From Nematostella vectensis (lineage: Eukaryota > Cnidaria > Anthozoa > Actiniaria > Edwardsiidae): DNA of 64,000 nt. The position numbers and the translations under genes were made by a program. Shown piece after piece: positions 26,510-37,600 of this stretch. The first letter of the stretch is position 1, and the number at the start of each line of letters is the position of its first letter. The notes beneath the pieces are model-generated. The model was not told the DNA's origin and searched no databases. It saw nothing but the letters and a program-made list of their open reading frames with translations. The DNA is taken from the NCBI RefSeq assembly GCF_932526225.1, contig NC_064038.1, positions 9,733,070-9,797,069 of the forward strand, given 5' to 3'.

Positions 26510-27078
26510 GGTGCTCTTATTATTAAAAATTTCTGCCCCATAAACCCTGGTTGTATTTCAATTAGGGGATTTGACAGTTCTATGGCTAGTTGCCATGGCA
26601 ACAAAGGGACCTTCCTTGTGGGGATTGTAACCCCCTTGGAATGACTCCTCTTGCCATAAAGAGGATAACGACCTCTTATGGTTCTGGGTGGATTGTTACC
26701 CCCAAAAGAGGTGAGGTGGGTAAGGAGATTGTGACCCCTTACTTTCCGAGTTGCTATGACAACCCAAAGCATATATGAAAAATATTTTATATAGTTTTCT
26801 GTTAGTGGAGCATTTGATCCCCCCAACAATTCCCCACACAAAGAAGTTGTTGTGTTTATTCAGGGTTGGGATCATTAACTAAAATTTAAGAAAATCGTTA
26901 AGAACATATTCAGCCTTGGAATGTCTCAAAAATAAGGACGGCCCAGCATCAACTAAAAATTAGACGTTCTTATAAAAAAGAGTGTAATACTGTTTCGTGT
27001 GGAACAAGATGCTAGACAGTTCCACACTACAAAGTAGTATCCCCGCGAATCAAGAAATCTGTGGATTGTGATTACTTA

Positions 27079-27370
27079 CAGTGAGGACACAGAAAGCGGG
27101 CCATGCTAAACAAGTTTGACCAATCAGATTCGGCTTGGAAACCGTAAACATTAAAAAAAAAAGGTTCAGCCAATGAGAAAAGACGGACGTAGTTTATTTG
27201 ATCTTGTACGTGTAGTCGACCGTGGGAAAGCGGCTCAAACAGTCGTATTTTTAAACAACGTCCGGCCTTTCTCATTGACTGAACTTTTTTGTTCAAAATG
27301 TTTACGGTGTTTAAGCCGAATCTGATTGGTCAAAGTTGTTCAGCATGGCCCGCTTTCCGTGTCCTCACTG
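27079..27370. mobile_element. Tc1/mariner-like MITE with long inverted repeats
   Basis: A 292-bp fold-back element. It starts CAGTGAGGACAC and ends GTGTCCTCACTG, with inverted arms extending at least 110 bp and few mismatches. Both ends are flanked by TA (27,077-27,078 and 27,371-27,372), the duplication made by Tc1/mariner transposases. It has no coding capacity and was presumably mobilised in trans. Confidence 0.88.
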
Positions 27371-28517
27371 TAAAAGCAAAGCTGTTTACTTCATTTCACA
27401 AATTAAATTTGAGATAATTCAATAGCTTCCTCAAATCAGCCGATGGAAATGGATGCTTTTTCACACTTGGTTCTTTGCTAGGATGACAAAATGGCGGCTC
27501 ACAAAGACTTGAAAAATCTTGATATAGCTAACAAAGAATGCAGTAAAAGAATGTCAATTACCCACTTCTTTGTTATTGTTTATCATTGAAAAAACAGGGA
27601 TTCATTCGCAAGGAACCTTCAAAATAACAGTGTACGAATGAAGTCTGATATGTTATTGAGGAAATATGATTGAAAATATCTTGGTTACTCGCTTGAATTA
27701 GCCGATGGAAATGGATGCTTTGTGTGACTCGCCATTGAGCGGGAGCGTAAAATGGCGGCGTGATTGGCCTTCTTTAAAATCTACATACAGTGTATCTCGG
27801 CGTCAATATTTGTTAGTGTTTGATACTGATCACAACTGTGTCGCTAATAACGTATTCACAAAGACATATGTCAGTCATGTGCAGTTCATTGGCTTGCTTT
27901 AAACAATAAGTAATTTTAACATTTGAACAGGGACTTGCGACTGCTTCCATGGGTTTGACAGGTAGGTTTGACAAACATCTGACACCTTTATTCTTAGAAA
28001 AGAGACCTGTTTAACTAACCTTCGGCGCGTATGAGTTTAGTTATCATCAAATCTTTAATATTTGATAAAACACACACAATTCTTGTTCTTTACACATGGG
28101 GGGTACAGCTACGGGCGCTAATTGCTTTTTAGTTTTTATCTCTGAGGAAATTATTTAAACACGAGTGTCTTTTTTCAATTTTTGAAGCGCCGTCATCAAC
28201 AATACATTTGGTATCGACAGGGGGGTTTCTCATTGTGAGAGGGGGTTATGCCCCACTTTCTAAAATAGCTGTAATGGAAGAAATTGTTTAATCTTTTGCT
28301 AATCAGCTAATGTGTTCTTAATATGTGCCTTCCTTGGGCAACTTCGTGGATTCAAACGGTTTTCCTTTTATTTTCGCCTTCGGACATAAATAAACCAATA
28401 CACCTTGTTTTTTTTTTTTTTTAATGATAAAAAACACTATCAGAATATCGGTTTTGAGAAAATTATCTGTTAAGGGAAGCGGTGGTTTTCGACGATGCAG
28501 ATATGCCCTCTTTGTGA
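27371..28517. other. Intergenic, degenerate repeats only
   Basis: No supported gene. Two related segments (AGCCGATGGAAATGGATGC at about 27,438 and 27,702, each followed within about 60 bp by AAAATGGCGGC) look like old copies of one repeat, related in inverted orientation to the AAAGCCGCCATTT units further right. Confidence 0.45.
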
Positions 28518-28851
28518 AAGCCGCCATTTCGGAGGAAGTGATTATGAGTTCACTCACTGCACTTTAAGAGTTTGACTTGGTAACATTCATAAACGTAAAT
28601 CCTGATTAATAAAATGTTTTATACTGACACAGCGGATAAAACTAAATGAACTATTTATAAAAGCCGCCATTTCGGTGGAATAGACTATATAAGTTCAGTA
28701 CACTCTTCGAGCTTCACTTGCTAACATTAATCAATTCTGCTAAATGAAATGTCTTATACTGACACTAATAGCCGATAAACCATCTCATGTAACTTCTCTG
28801 TAAATATGAAGTCTTTGTAAAAGCCGCTATTTTAGGTGGGAGTAACTAAGC
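28518..28851. repeat. Tandem AAGCCGCCATTT repeat, copies 1, 2 and start of 3
   Basis: Units begin with AAGCCGCCATTTCGG at 28,518 and 28,661 and with AAGCCGCTATTTTAGG at 28,821 (spacing 143 and 160 bp). Each continues with a GTTCAGT..CACT, then TTGACTTGGTAACATT-like, then ACTGACAC segment. Copy 3 is cut after about 30 bp by an AAGAACGTC element and resumes at about 29,462. Confidence 0.75.
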
Positions 28852-29461
28852 TCTTAATTTAGAACGTCTTATTTTCAGTTTTCGAGGTTGGGCCATTCAT
28901 ATTTTTGGGGCATTTGAAAGATAAGAATGTTCTTAAAAATGTTCTTGAATTTCAGTTTATATAAAAATATAATACCCAATGCAGTATGGAAGAGAATTAT
29001 ATAAATTTTCAATAACCAAAGTATCTAACAAGGTGGTTTTTAAGAGAGAATTTGATATTCTGCATTTTAGCATGAATCCATACAATAAAACAGGACTTTG
29101 CAGTGTGTTCCATATCAAGAAAATTCAGCCCAAAATTGTCGTTTTTGCCAAACGCGGTCACTTCCATATAAAGAAACTAATATATTCCTTATTTGGAAAA
29201 CCTGCTTGATTGTTGATTTTTTTAGGTGAGCGTCCTCCAGGCGCTTCGTAAACTCTATGACTTTTGATCAGAAGAGAAAAACAGTTACTGTGACCATCTT
29301 TGGTCAGTTGTGAATGTCTCTGAAAAGAAACTAAGATTCCTCGGTACCAGACCCCCAAAACGACAATGTTTCCTTCATGTTACAATTTGGTGAAAACCTC
29401 TGGCTGGAAGTTCTTAGAAAAAAGCTCGTTCTAACAAAAAAGTTCTTATAAAATAGAGTGT
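28852..29461 (+). mobile_element. AAGAACGTC inverted-repeat element, copy 3
   Basis: The left end (GAACGTCTTATTTTCAGTTT) and the next ~110 bp align with the left end of copy 1, including TATAATACCCAATG near 28,970. The right end (TTTGGTGAAAACCTC, then TGGCTGGAAGTTCTTA, and an outer GTTCTTATAAAATAGAGTG) aligns with copy 1's right end. The host repeat is interrupted exactly here, and AGCTC flanks both sides. Confidence 0.72.
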
Positions 29462-29550
29462 GAGCTCAGTGCACTTTACGAGTTTGACTTGGTAACATTC
29501 GCAACGTAAATCCCGATTAATAATCTCTTTTACTGACACTAATCCAATAG
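29462..29550. repeat. Remainder of interrupted tandem repeat copy 3
   Basis: Starts GAGCTCAGTGCACTTTACGA and continues TTTGACTTGGTAACATTC to TTACTGACACTAATCC, matching the parts of copies 1 and 2 that are missing before the inserted element. Confidence 0.72.
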
Positions 29551-31009
29551 CGCATCCCCTTTGCATTGGGAGGAAACCTTTTAACGTCATGTTACTAAGT
29601 GGGAAAAAAGCTACTTTAACTATGGGGGAAATTATGACGTTTCCAGATTAAGATTATAACGCACGAAGAATAACAATGCTTTTATCCAGTCATTTATAAG
29701 TGTCACCTTTCCTTTGATAAATGTAATTTTAATTTGAGGAGAAACATAAAAAGATTTCTAAAAAATTAAATGTTTCAGCTGGGTGTTAAAAAAATCAAAC
29801 TCGAATTCGTTTTGCGCGTTTTCGTGAAATTCTTACGAATGAACTTGTTATGATTACAATCTAGGGACTATTTCTAGGTTAGTGGATTTAATATTATCAT
29901 AATAGCATCAAAACATACATAAAAACAATATGTATTCCAATTGGTACGTTCTAGAGTCAGAACCTACAAAGACTGTCTGAAACAAGTAAAAAAAAATAAT
30001 GCATTTAACATGGTTATACGTATTAACAGTCGGTGAGGATTTTTTAACGAATATTTTATAGAAATCTCGAGTTTGTTTTTTGTTTCAGATAAAACAACAC
30101 GAACAGCTTGATAATAATCGAAAAAAAAAAGAAAATATAAATGAGATCTATATAAAATTATTTTCCGTGTTGCCCTTTTAATTCATATAAGCACGAGTTT
30201 CTATGTCCCAGAAAACAACAACAACACAAAAACAAGAGAAATTGAAATAGTATTTGCCTGAAACACGTCACTAGGCTACCGGGAAACACACAGAATGAAA
30301 CACCGGTTTTTTTTTCTTTCTAGTTCCTAATTTAATTATCTCACATATCTCAGAATTGTCATGTTTGGCCCTCTTTTATTTCCGATATCGTCGATCTGAA
30401 AGAAAGGAGGATAAACCATAGAGCCATAAGAGCAATATCTAATGATTTCCCGTTCCGCCCTTTCATTAATCTTACCACGAGTGTTCAAGTAGTCTTGGAA
30501 AGCCCCCCGTAAATTTGTCTGGATGCGTTTTCTACTAGTCCTATCAAGGCCAGAAATACACCCTCAGGCTCCCGGGAAACTGAATATATTATAGCCCTTT
30601 TTCATTAAGAATGTTATTTCACGGGAAGAAAAACAAAAGAGACTATTTAAGCAATCTCATCAAAATAAACGGCCTCCCAGGCAGACAGTTTGCTGCACAA
30701 ATGTACTACAAATAGGAACAAGGAATTTCATTAGTACTTCGAGAGACCGTCACATTTTAAGCTAGTATAAACAAGTGGGTTTAATTACAGATGAATACAG
30801 CTAAAGTATTTAAACATAAAGGAAATCAGAATACATGTTTTTCAACATGCATTCTTAAAAAGGATGGTACTTCCAAACATTTTGTATTTAAGATAATTAA
30901 CACAAATATGTACAGCTAAGCTATTTGCCTACTGTGTGTAGATTGTAATTATATCTCAATAAATAAATAAATACAAAAAGCCAAATAGTCGCGTTCGTGA
31001 ACCAGAAGA

Positions 31010-31135
31010 ATGAATACAATACACCAAAAATGGAATTCGATTCTGCCAAATTTCCGTCTTTAAAAAAACTTCTTCAGGGCAGAAGTCTGCCCTGAAGAAG
31101 CCTAAATTCCAGTTTTTGTGTATTCAATATACAAA
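31010..31135. repeat. Fold-back (hairpin) element
   Basis: A perfect 13-bp stem, CTTCTTCAGGGCA (31,069-31,081) and TGCCCTGAAGAAG (31,088-31,100), with a 6-base loop. An imperfect outer inverted repeat (GAATACA..CCAAAAATGGAATT on the left, AATTCCAGTTTTTGTGTATTC on the right, read as complement) extends it to about 125 bp. It may be a small MITE. Confidence 0.7.
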
Positions 31136-32556
31136 TAGGTGTTAGTGTTCCTTTCAAACCAGGCTTCCTCTAGACAAGATTCTAGAAAAAAAACCCTACC
31201 TACTCTACTACACTTTTAGATTTAGCGGTCGAGAAAATCATGGGTAAATACCGAGCTGGCGTGGATAGAGATAAGACCGTCATGATCGGGATATATCACA
31301 ATGACTAGGGGTTAGCCAATCATGCTGCTTTTAGGTGAGAAGCACTAGCGCTTCAGTTCGCAATCGGGAATTTAAGCAACTACGGCTGTGACGGCAGAGA
31401 AAACGTAACACCCAAAAGACCTTTCATACTTTGCGCACAATTCAAAACTAGCTTTGATCAATTTCACTCGTTTTTGTAGTACCCCAAAATTATAGACGAA
31501 TCTAGAACCTTGTACTAACATGGCAAACACAGTATAGTTTTCAGCGCACACATTCCCGTCCTTGCTAGACCGTGAAACTTGGAGTTTTCACGTTGTAGTT
31601 TGAAGAAAAACAGCTGAAATGAATCAGACAGAATCCATTTCAAATATATTTCATGTCTGGCTCTTTGTTTTTCAATTGTTTTCTGCCGTCGCCGTTCGCG
31701 TTGCAGTCGTCGTTGCTTAAATTCCCTAATATACTGGTCAAGCGGCCCGCGACCAGAACTTCACGAAGGGACATAGATATTAAACAAAAATATTTGAAAT
31801 GATTTGAACAAAAAGAAAAAAAAAACACATTGCTTTTTGGCGAGAAGAGGCTGCGCCCTGCGCCCACGCCTAGCTCCGCGCCAACAGAGTTCAAGCTCAT
31901 CAATCAATATCTCTTGATGTGCCAATGTTTACCGTGACGAGCTTGGCGCCATGGAAGCGAACTTTGCGCAAGCAATCTCGAGAGCTCACTTGCCTCATTC
32001 GCTTGTACATCTCAAAGGTGTCAAGAAAATGTCTTCTAATCGCATTTACAGGGATAATTAAACAAGGCGTAGCGTGCACGTCGACGCTTGAGTGCGCAAG
32101 TTGATGGGGGTCACTAGGCAAAGTCATCGTCTCTAGGTACAATTAACTAAGTTAATTGAAGCACGGGACTTTTGGTGTTTTTCCTGACGAGTTGTTTTTC
32201 TTCTTAATAGATGTTAATGAGGCAGGAAATCCTCCATCGGCGTCCGCCTTCTCCGCGCAACTCAATCGAGATAGCAAGCTGTCGCATACATCACGCTTTT
32301 TCTCATCGCTACTAACGCACACAAATATTTGTCATTCTCGTCCGTGATTGCTTTGCAGGTCACGGTTCTACGTCTCGTGGTGACTTCAACACGCTTCCTA
32401 TAGACGCTTGTCACGATTTTACCGTATAACCACACGATATTGCATCCAGCGCGCGTTTCCTGAAAACATGGGGACTGTTGAGTAGAATCCCTAAAAGAAA
32501 TTCTTTAAAATTTCAGGCTTCAATGGTCGAGATGGTCGAGTTGGCTACTTTTTTAA

Positions 32557-32672
32557 GCGTTTAATGGAAGGCTTTCTCTTTTGATATTATTATATTCCTG
32601 AGGCGTTTTATGGAAGGCTTTCTCTTTTGATATTATTATATTCCTTAGGCGTTTTATGGAAGTTTTTCCCTG
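32557..32672. repeat. Tandem duplication, ~46 bp unit
   Basis: GCGTTTTATGGAAGGCTTTC followed by TCTTTTGATATTATTATATT is present twice with near-identity, and a third partial unit (GCGTTTTATGGAAG) follows. Confidence 0.85.
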
Positions 32673-33440
32673 CTTCCGAGAGATGAGATCCGCTTAAAAC
32701 CATATCCTGCTTTACCGTGCTCGATATTTAAGAAAAGATCCAGAAAAGAAAAGGGATCCCATTGTGACAGCCGAGTTATAATTTAGATGATACGGGCAAT
32801 ATTTACGTTTACACAAAACAGTTAAAAAGAAAAGTAAAACGACGTTCTATGGGCACTTATCCAAATAGCAACTTCTGTCTCCATTCTGTGATAAGTAAAC
32901 TACAGATAAGACAGGTGAAAAAGCCTCTGGCTAGACTTACAAACGTTTACTGTACATTAATGTGTTAACCTTTTATTGAACTAAATGCGTTAATAATTTC
33001 TGAATCTTACTGTCTTTCGTGATATTCCCTTGTTAATGCACTTTTGAACTCCCAATTTGTTGCACTTCACTAATCATCTTAATTCAATGGATTTTCATGA
33101 GTTGCTTATACGGTGCGTATTATGTTGTCTATTAGCATATAGGACGCGCAATATCCTTGATAAATAGCACGCTATTCGCATCCAATACCCGTCACATTAT
33201 CTACGACTTTTTTCTTCGCACGTTCTTGTTTGATCGTGAATTATGTTGGCAGCGGTCTGCTTTATAACGCACTCAAAATGCAATTACCCTGCCATGCGTT
33301 ATATAATAATTATATTAATTATATTTTCACCGACTCTACTTATGAGGCGGAATAAAAAAAGGATTTTCGGCGAATACAAAAACACTAAAACCGTTACGAA
33401 ATTACGTACAAATTACTAAGATATTTAAGTAGCTTTCTTT

Positions 33441-34502
33441 TTACATTTCTCCACCAGGAGCAGCAAGAATATTTTGCTCCTCTTTTTTCTGCAAAGAGAG
33501 TTCTTTTTTTGCCTTGAATCCATTTCGTGATCTTGATTCGTCGAAATAATCCGATTCCATCCGTCCATCTTTGACAAACTTGCAACAGAAAACATATGAA
33601 AGGTACTTCTTGTAACCCTGGCGAAACTGTTTCGTGAGAGTGCCGTAAATGACAGGGTTCAACGCGCTGTGGAAAATTACTAACGCGTCAGAGAATTTAA
33701 AAATCGCTTCTGCCACCTTCTTGTCTTGTTCCCTGCCGAAGTCTAGAATCATCCATGCTATGTGTCCAGGAAGCAGAAATAACGCAAAAGTGATGACAAT
33801 TGTCGCGAGAATTTTAATCACTCGCAAGTTCTCTTCCCTTCGCGCGCGGCCCATCACTTTCGGCGAATTATAGGAGCTTTTTCTTTTTCGTGATCGGGTC
33901 AGATCGATAGCTATAAGCACGTAAGCAACAGCGATGATAAACAGAGGTAAGAAGTATTGTACAATCATTAGTATCGTGGTGTAGACTTTACGGTGCAGAT
34001 CAGACGGCCAGTCCTCAATACAACCGGCCATTCCGTCCTCGAATTTCGCAAGAATGAAGAGTGGTAAGGCGAAAACAATCGCGAGTAACCAGACGGCTGT
34101 AATTGGCGGTAAAATACTTCGCTTTTCGATAATAGGCTCGAAGGGATGTAGAATCACTTTACATCTATATACGGCCATCAAAGTTATAGTGAACACACTG
34201 GAACAGAGAGAAATTGTCATCATTGGCCATATAGCTTTGCAGTAGAACTGCGAACCACGAAACCCGCTCAGCTTCTTATAGGTAAACGCTGGTATGCACA
34301 CCAGGATCAAACACAAGTCGCTCACCGCTAGGTTGAATATAAAAATGTCATTAAAAGTGCGAGCGCGTCTTCTCTTGACGACCAATAACACCAATAGATT
34401 TCCTGTAGACCCGAAGATGAAAACAGCGATGTAGAATAAGGATGTTGCGATGTTCTCGGAGCTAGGGTAGCTGGGGAGAAAGCCGTCGGTGGTGTTGTTC
34501 AT
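33441..34502 (-). CDS. Class A (rhodopsin-like) GPCR, neuropeptide-receptor-like
   Basis: An intact 353-residue, intronless receptor for an unknown ligand, predicted in the plasma membrane. N-terminal NNTT offers N-glycosylation sites. Seven hydrophobic segments start near residues 19, 52, 90, 131, 174, 229 and 268. Family landmarks are G34-N35 in TM1, LAVSD (D62) in TM2, the C88/C161 pair linking TM3 to loop 2, P245 in TM6, NPVIY (282-286) in TM7 and C306-C307 as possible palmitoylation sites. The DRY box is replaced by YRC (112-114), leaving only Arg, and the TM6 motif is FLLP instead of CWxP. The tail is rich in Lys, Ser and Asp. The ATG at 34,502 is the first in frame. Overall pattern suggests a peptide receptor of the expanded cnidarian set, but subfamily is inference. 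Confidence 0.9.
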   Translation of the reverse strand: MNNTTDGFLPSYPSSENIATSLFYIAVFIFGSTGNLLVLLVVKRRRARTFNDIFIFNLAVSDLCLILVCIPAFTYKKLSGFRGSQFYCKAIWPMMTISLCSSVFTITLMAVYRCKVILHPFEPIIEKRSILPPITAVWLLAIVFALPLFILAKFEDGMAGCIEDWPSDLHRKVYTTILMIVQYFLPLFIIAVAYVLIAIDLTRSRKRKSSYNSPKVMGRARREENLRVIKILATIVITFALFLLPGHIAWMILDFGREQDKKVAEAIFKFSDALVIFHSALNPVIYGTLTKQFRQGYKKYLSYVFCCKFVKDGRMESDYFDESRSRNGFKAKKELSLQKKEEQNILAAPGGEM

Positions 34503-34600
34503 GTTGGCTGTCGGCTCGCGCTCTCTTTGTATCGCTCAGTGTTGCGTCTTAACAGAAATTAGCTAGCTCTTAAGATATCAATGCTGGGTGAGAAATCCAA

Positions 34601-34609
34601 CTTAAATAG
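34601..34609 (-). promoter_or_regulatory. Possible TATA-like box of the GPCR gene
   Basis: Gene-sense CTATTTAAG lies about 100 nt upstream of the receptor ATG. If used, transcription would start roughly 70 nt before the ATG. Based on position and sequence only. Confidence 0.35.
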
Positions 34610-37600
34610 GAAAAATACAGAGCGCTGATTCGATGGCGGATGCACACGTGACTTTAGTTCTTGATCGACGGAGTAATTTAGGGGCATAGCTTTGTTTTGG
34701 TGTAATTTTCTCCGCAGAAATGTAACTCAGTCTAAACGCTGATAACCCCAGCGCGTACGTCATTTCCAGCCTGAACTATAGGTACTGAATAAAGAGTTTC
34801 TAAACCTGCGAGAAGAAAAAGTTAACTTAATTACATATGAAAAAGAAAAGGTAATTTATATGTGGTGGTGTTATTTGCGCTGTTCCAACTCAAGCAAACC
34901 CATATACAATCAACTTTAAATGGGTGTTTTTATTTTGACATTTCTGTCGTACTGAAAGGTAGACGTTCCGTTAGTTTTAATTCAAACCCTAACTACAAGA
35001 TATACACGCGAATAAATAAACTGTTAAGATCGTAGATTGATAGATTATGTAACGAGAAAGCCAGAGTGGTGATCGCCACCCAACAGGAGTTAGGTTTATA
35101 CAATTGAAAACTCGGAACTGCTGTTGAAAGTAGTGTTTACACTGCACAGATAATAACATTAGACAAAACAGGTGATCTAGCCATTGCGTCTCAAGCCACG
35201 ACCACAAATCAAAAGCCCCATGTATCAGACTTTTTTTGTACTGCGACATGTACAAGCTATTAACTGTGTCAGGAAGTAGCGGTGATAATTCATCTCAAGG
35301 CAGTAAGGATCGAAAGATAACGGGCAGAAAGCGAGAATTGCCAAGATGGCTTCAAAAGACGATTGCGCTGTCGCCATAATTGCATTCAACTTGCCTTAGT
35401 GATAGCAGAAGCTCTGAGGAATTTCACATGTGTTGTAGGCAATACAGCACTTTGCTAGGATTGGCTGAACCCCTCACAAAGTTAACACATTAGTTTTTAT
35501 TTTTTCGCGTACAGACGTTAACTCAATTTGTACCTTATATTATTCTCACTATATTCAGCTGTGGGATTTTCGTTTCACGCGGGGGAGTTTAATTGACAAC
35601 TTGAAAAAGACAAGTTGATTTCTCGGTTGGAGAGCGATCCATGTCATTTTACGTCTTTCTAATCTTGAGTTTTGTCGATTTGGGTTAAGTGTGTTTTAGC
35701 GTGGACTATATAATTGCGAGGGAAATAAGAAAATCGCGGTATAATACTCGTTGGTGATGTGGCCACCATAATAAGATTATCATTGAGTTAAGCCACAATT
35801 TGGTCATTAAAATTCGTAATCGCTTCTTCACATCTTGTTTTATTCGCTAGCCAAGTAATAGCCAAATAAATACCAGCTCATTTTATCACTCCCCGCTAAC
35901 CGAGATATTTTTGCATTTAAAATCTTACCCATGAGAAATGTTGCGATAATTAATTTCGGCACGGTAGCTTTCAAGCTGCGCGTTGATAAAACAAGAACCT
36001 CGCACAGAATGAGCGCGATATCTGCATATGCTAAGATGTCACATTCGCACCTCTTGGCCAGCAGTCACCACGAAAAATATATTTTCACCCGAAAAGAAAA
36101 ACTTATACAAATACCACATTTACCGGCGACATTTAAAAAAGATGGTGGTTTCTCGAAAAATGCAAAGGAAACTTGAGAGAGGAACCAATCTTTTACACAA
36201 GGCAAAAGGGCGATCAAAAAAAACAACAAACAACATTATCTACTTATTGGCTTTGCACGAGATTACATTTTGTCACTCAATCGATGTAGGTGTGAAAACA
36301 ATTAGGAACGGTACTAATCTATGTAGAAATACAAACAAATAACAAAATATGGAGCCTGTAAATGATATTAGAGGGGGAGGGGTGGGAGGCCCTTTGCTTG
36401 CACTTGGGAGGCAATCGACTGTTGATGTGAGCCATTTGCTTTTCGTTGATAGAAAGTTTGCGAAAACATCCGATTAACGTTTGCGTTAAGAAGTATAATA
36501 TGTTTTTGGTAGCAGCACTTCTCAATGTGCAATGCATAAATCGATAAACACTCTCCTTGTGGGCAACTCAAAGCTATAATCGAAAGTCCCCTTTAATCTA
36601 ATATGTTTAGCTTTTAGGTCGAGGAGATGGTAACAGTAGATCTTCCACCTTATCATGCTTACGATCAAATATACCAACCTACTCGCAAGAGCTTTGACGT
36701 CTTTTTTCATTCAAAACTCAACCCTGCGAAGTTCGCTCTCAAGAACTACTTGAACGAGGAAATTGATTCCGCCGGTGGAAAAAATATAAGTACCCAAATA
36801 TAAGCTCTTGATTGTTCAAGCAAAAATTTTAAAGGAGGTATAATTTCTAAAATTATGCGAGTACTTATTACAATCAACACACTTCCTTCCTTTGTTTGGT
36901 CGAGGTAAAAATTGCCACTTTACGGCCATCTTTGATGCACACGAATAATATCGTCGTCAAGTAGTCATCACAAGAGACAGGAAATGAGCCCTTCAACCAT
37001 CGGCAATATTTCAGACACTCTCCCTTATCGAGAGTGAAAGCACCTAAGTGCAGCGGATGAGTAAGCGAGGGCAGGAGGAGCGAAAATGTATACAGTAACC
37101 TCGAGGCGAAATGTGAAGAAAGTGGTAGGTGAGGCAACTTTGCCTAAATCAATTAAATATTCATTGGCCTTTCTATTTGGCTATTTATCATAATTTTCTT
37201 ATAAAACACTAATACGTTTGCCATGCGGGGTGAGATTGAAACTATGAATAGAAAAATGTAGTAGCGTAGAAAAAATAAGAGACGAGAAAGAAGCATAGTC
37301 CAGGGAAGAAAGTGGGGAGGGGAGGGGCGGGGATGGGGGGGGGGGGGGTGCCTCTTGGATACACCTATAATAGTTTTCAGTGAAAACTCAAAATGGCGAT
37401 GGGCAAATGGCGGTTCTAAGACGGAAACCATGAATTTCCATCGAACAAAGGAGGATATGGTTTAGAAATGTAGTCAATGTGGCGGTTCTGGTATTATCCA
37501 TCTCTTCACAAAAGAATGTACCCAAAAGTAATCAACAATACGTTGCGCAGCATTTTCCAAAGCTTCGCTAATGTACTATATATTGTACTACATAATGTAC

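Larger units (their letters stand above)
23796..26988 (-). mobile_element. AAGAACGTC element, copy 2, enclosing a DIRS-like retroelement
   Basis: The left edge (23,796-23,870: ATAAGAACGTCCAGCCTCA followed by AAGAACATGCCAAGGCTC) is the reverse complement of copy 1's right end. The right edge (about 26,880-26,988) is the reverse complement of copy 1's left end over about 100 bp, including CTAATTTTTAGTTGA. This is therefore an inverted third family member whose ends are separated by about 3 kb. A gag-like segment, RNase H and tyrosine recombinase lie inside it. Either a DIRS-like element inserted into a MITE, or these ends belong to a larger composite element; the sequence alone does not decide. 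Confidence 0.7.
29551..33440. other. Intergenic, no gene recognised
   Basis: About 3.9 kb with no supported host gene. It holds a hairpin at 31,069-31,100, a duplicated segment at 32,557-32,670 and ordinary AT-rich sequence. Minus-strand frames at 31,640-32,142 (87 and 80 codons) show no recognisable domain and no convincing splice partners. Confidence 0.45.

Noticed and set aside
31640..32142. Possible minus-strand exons of 80-87 codons
   Set aside because: No recognisable protein similarity and no matching splice phases nearby.
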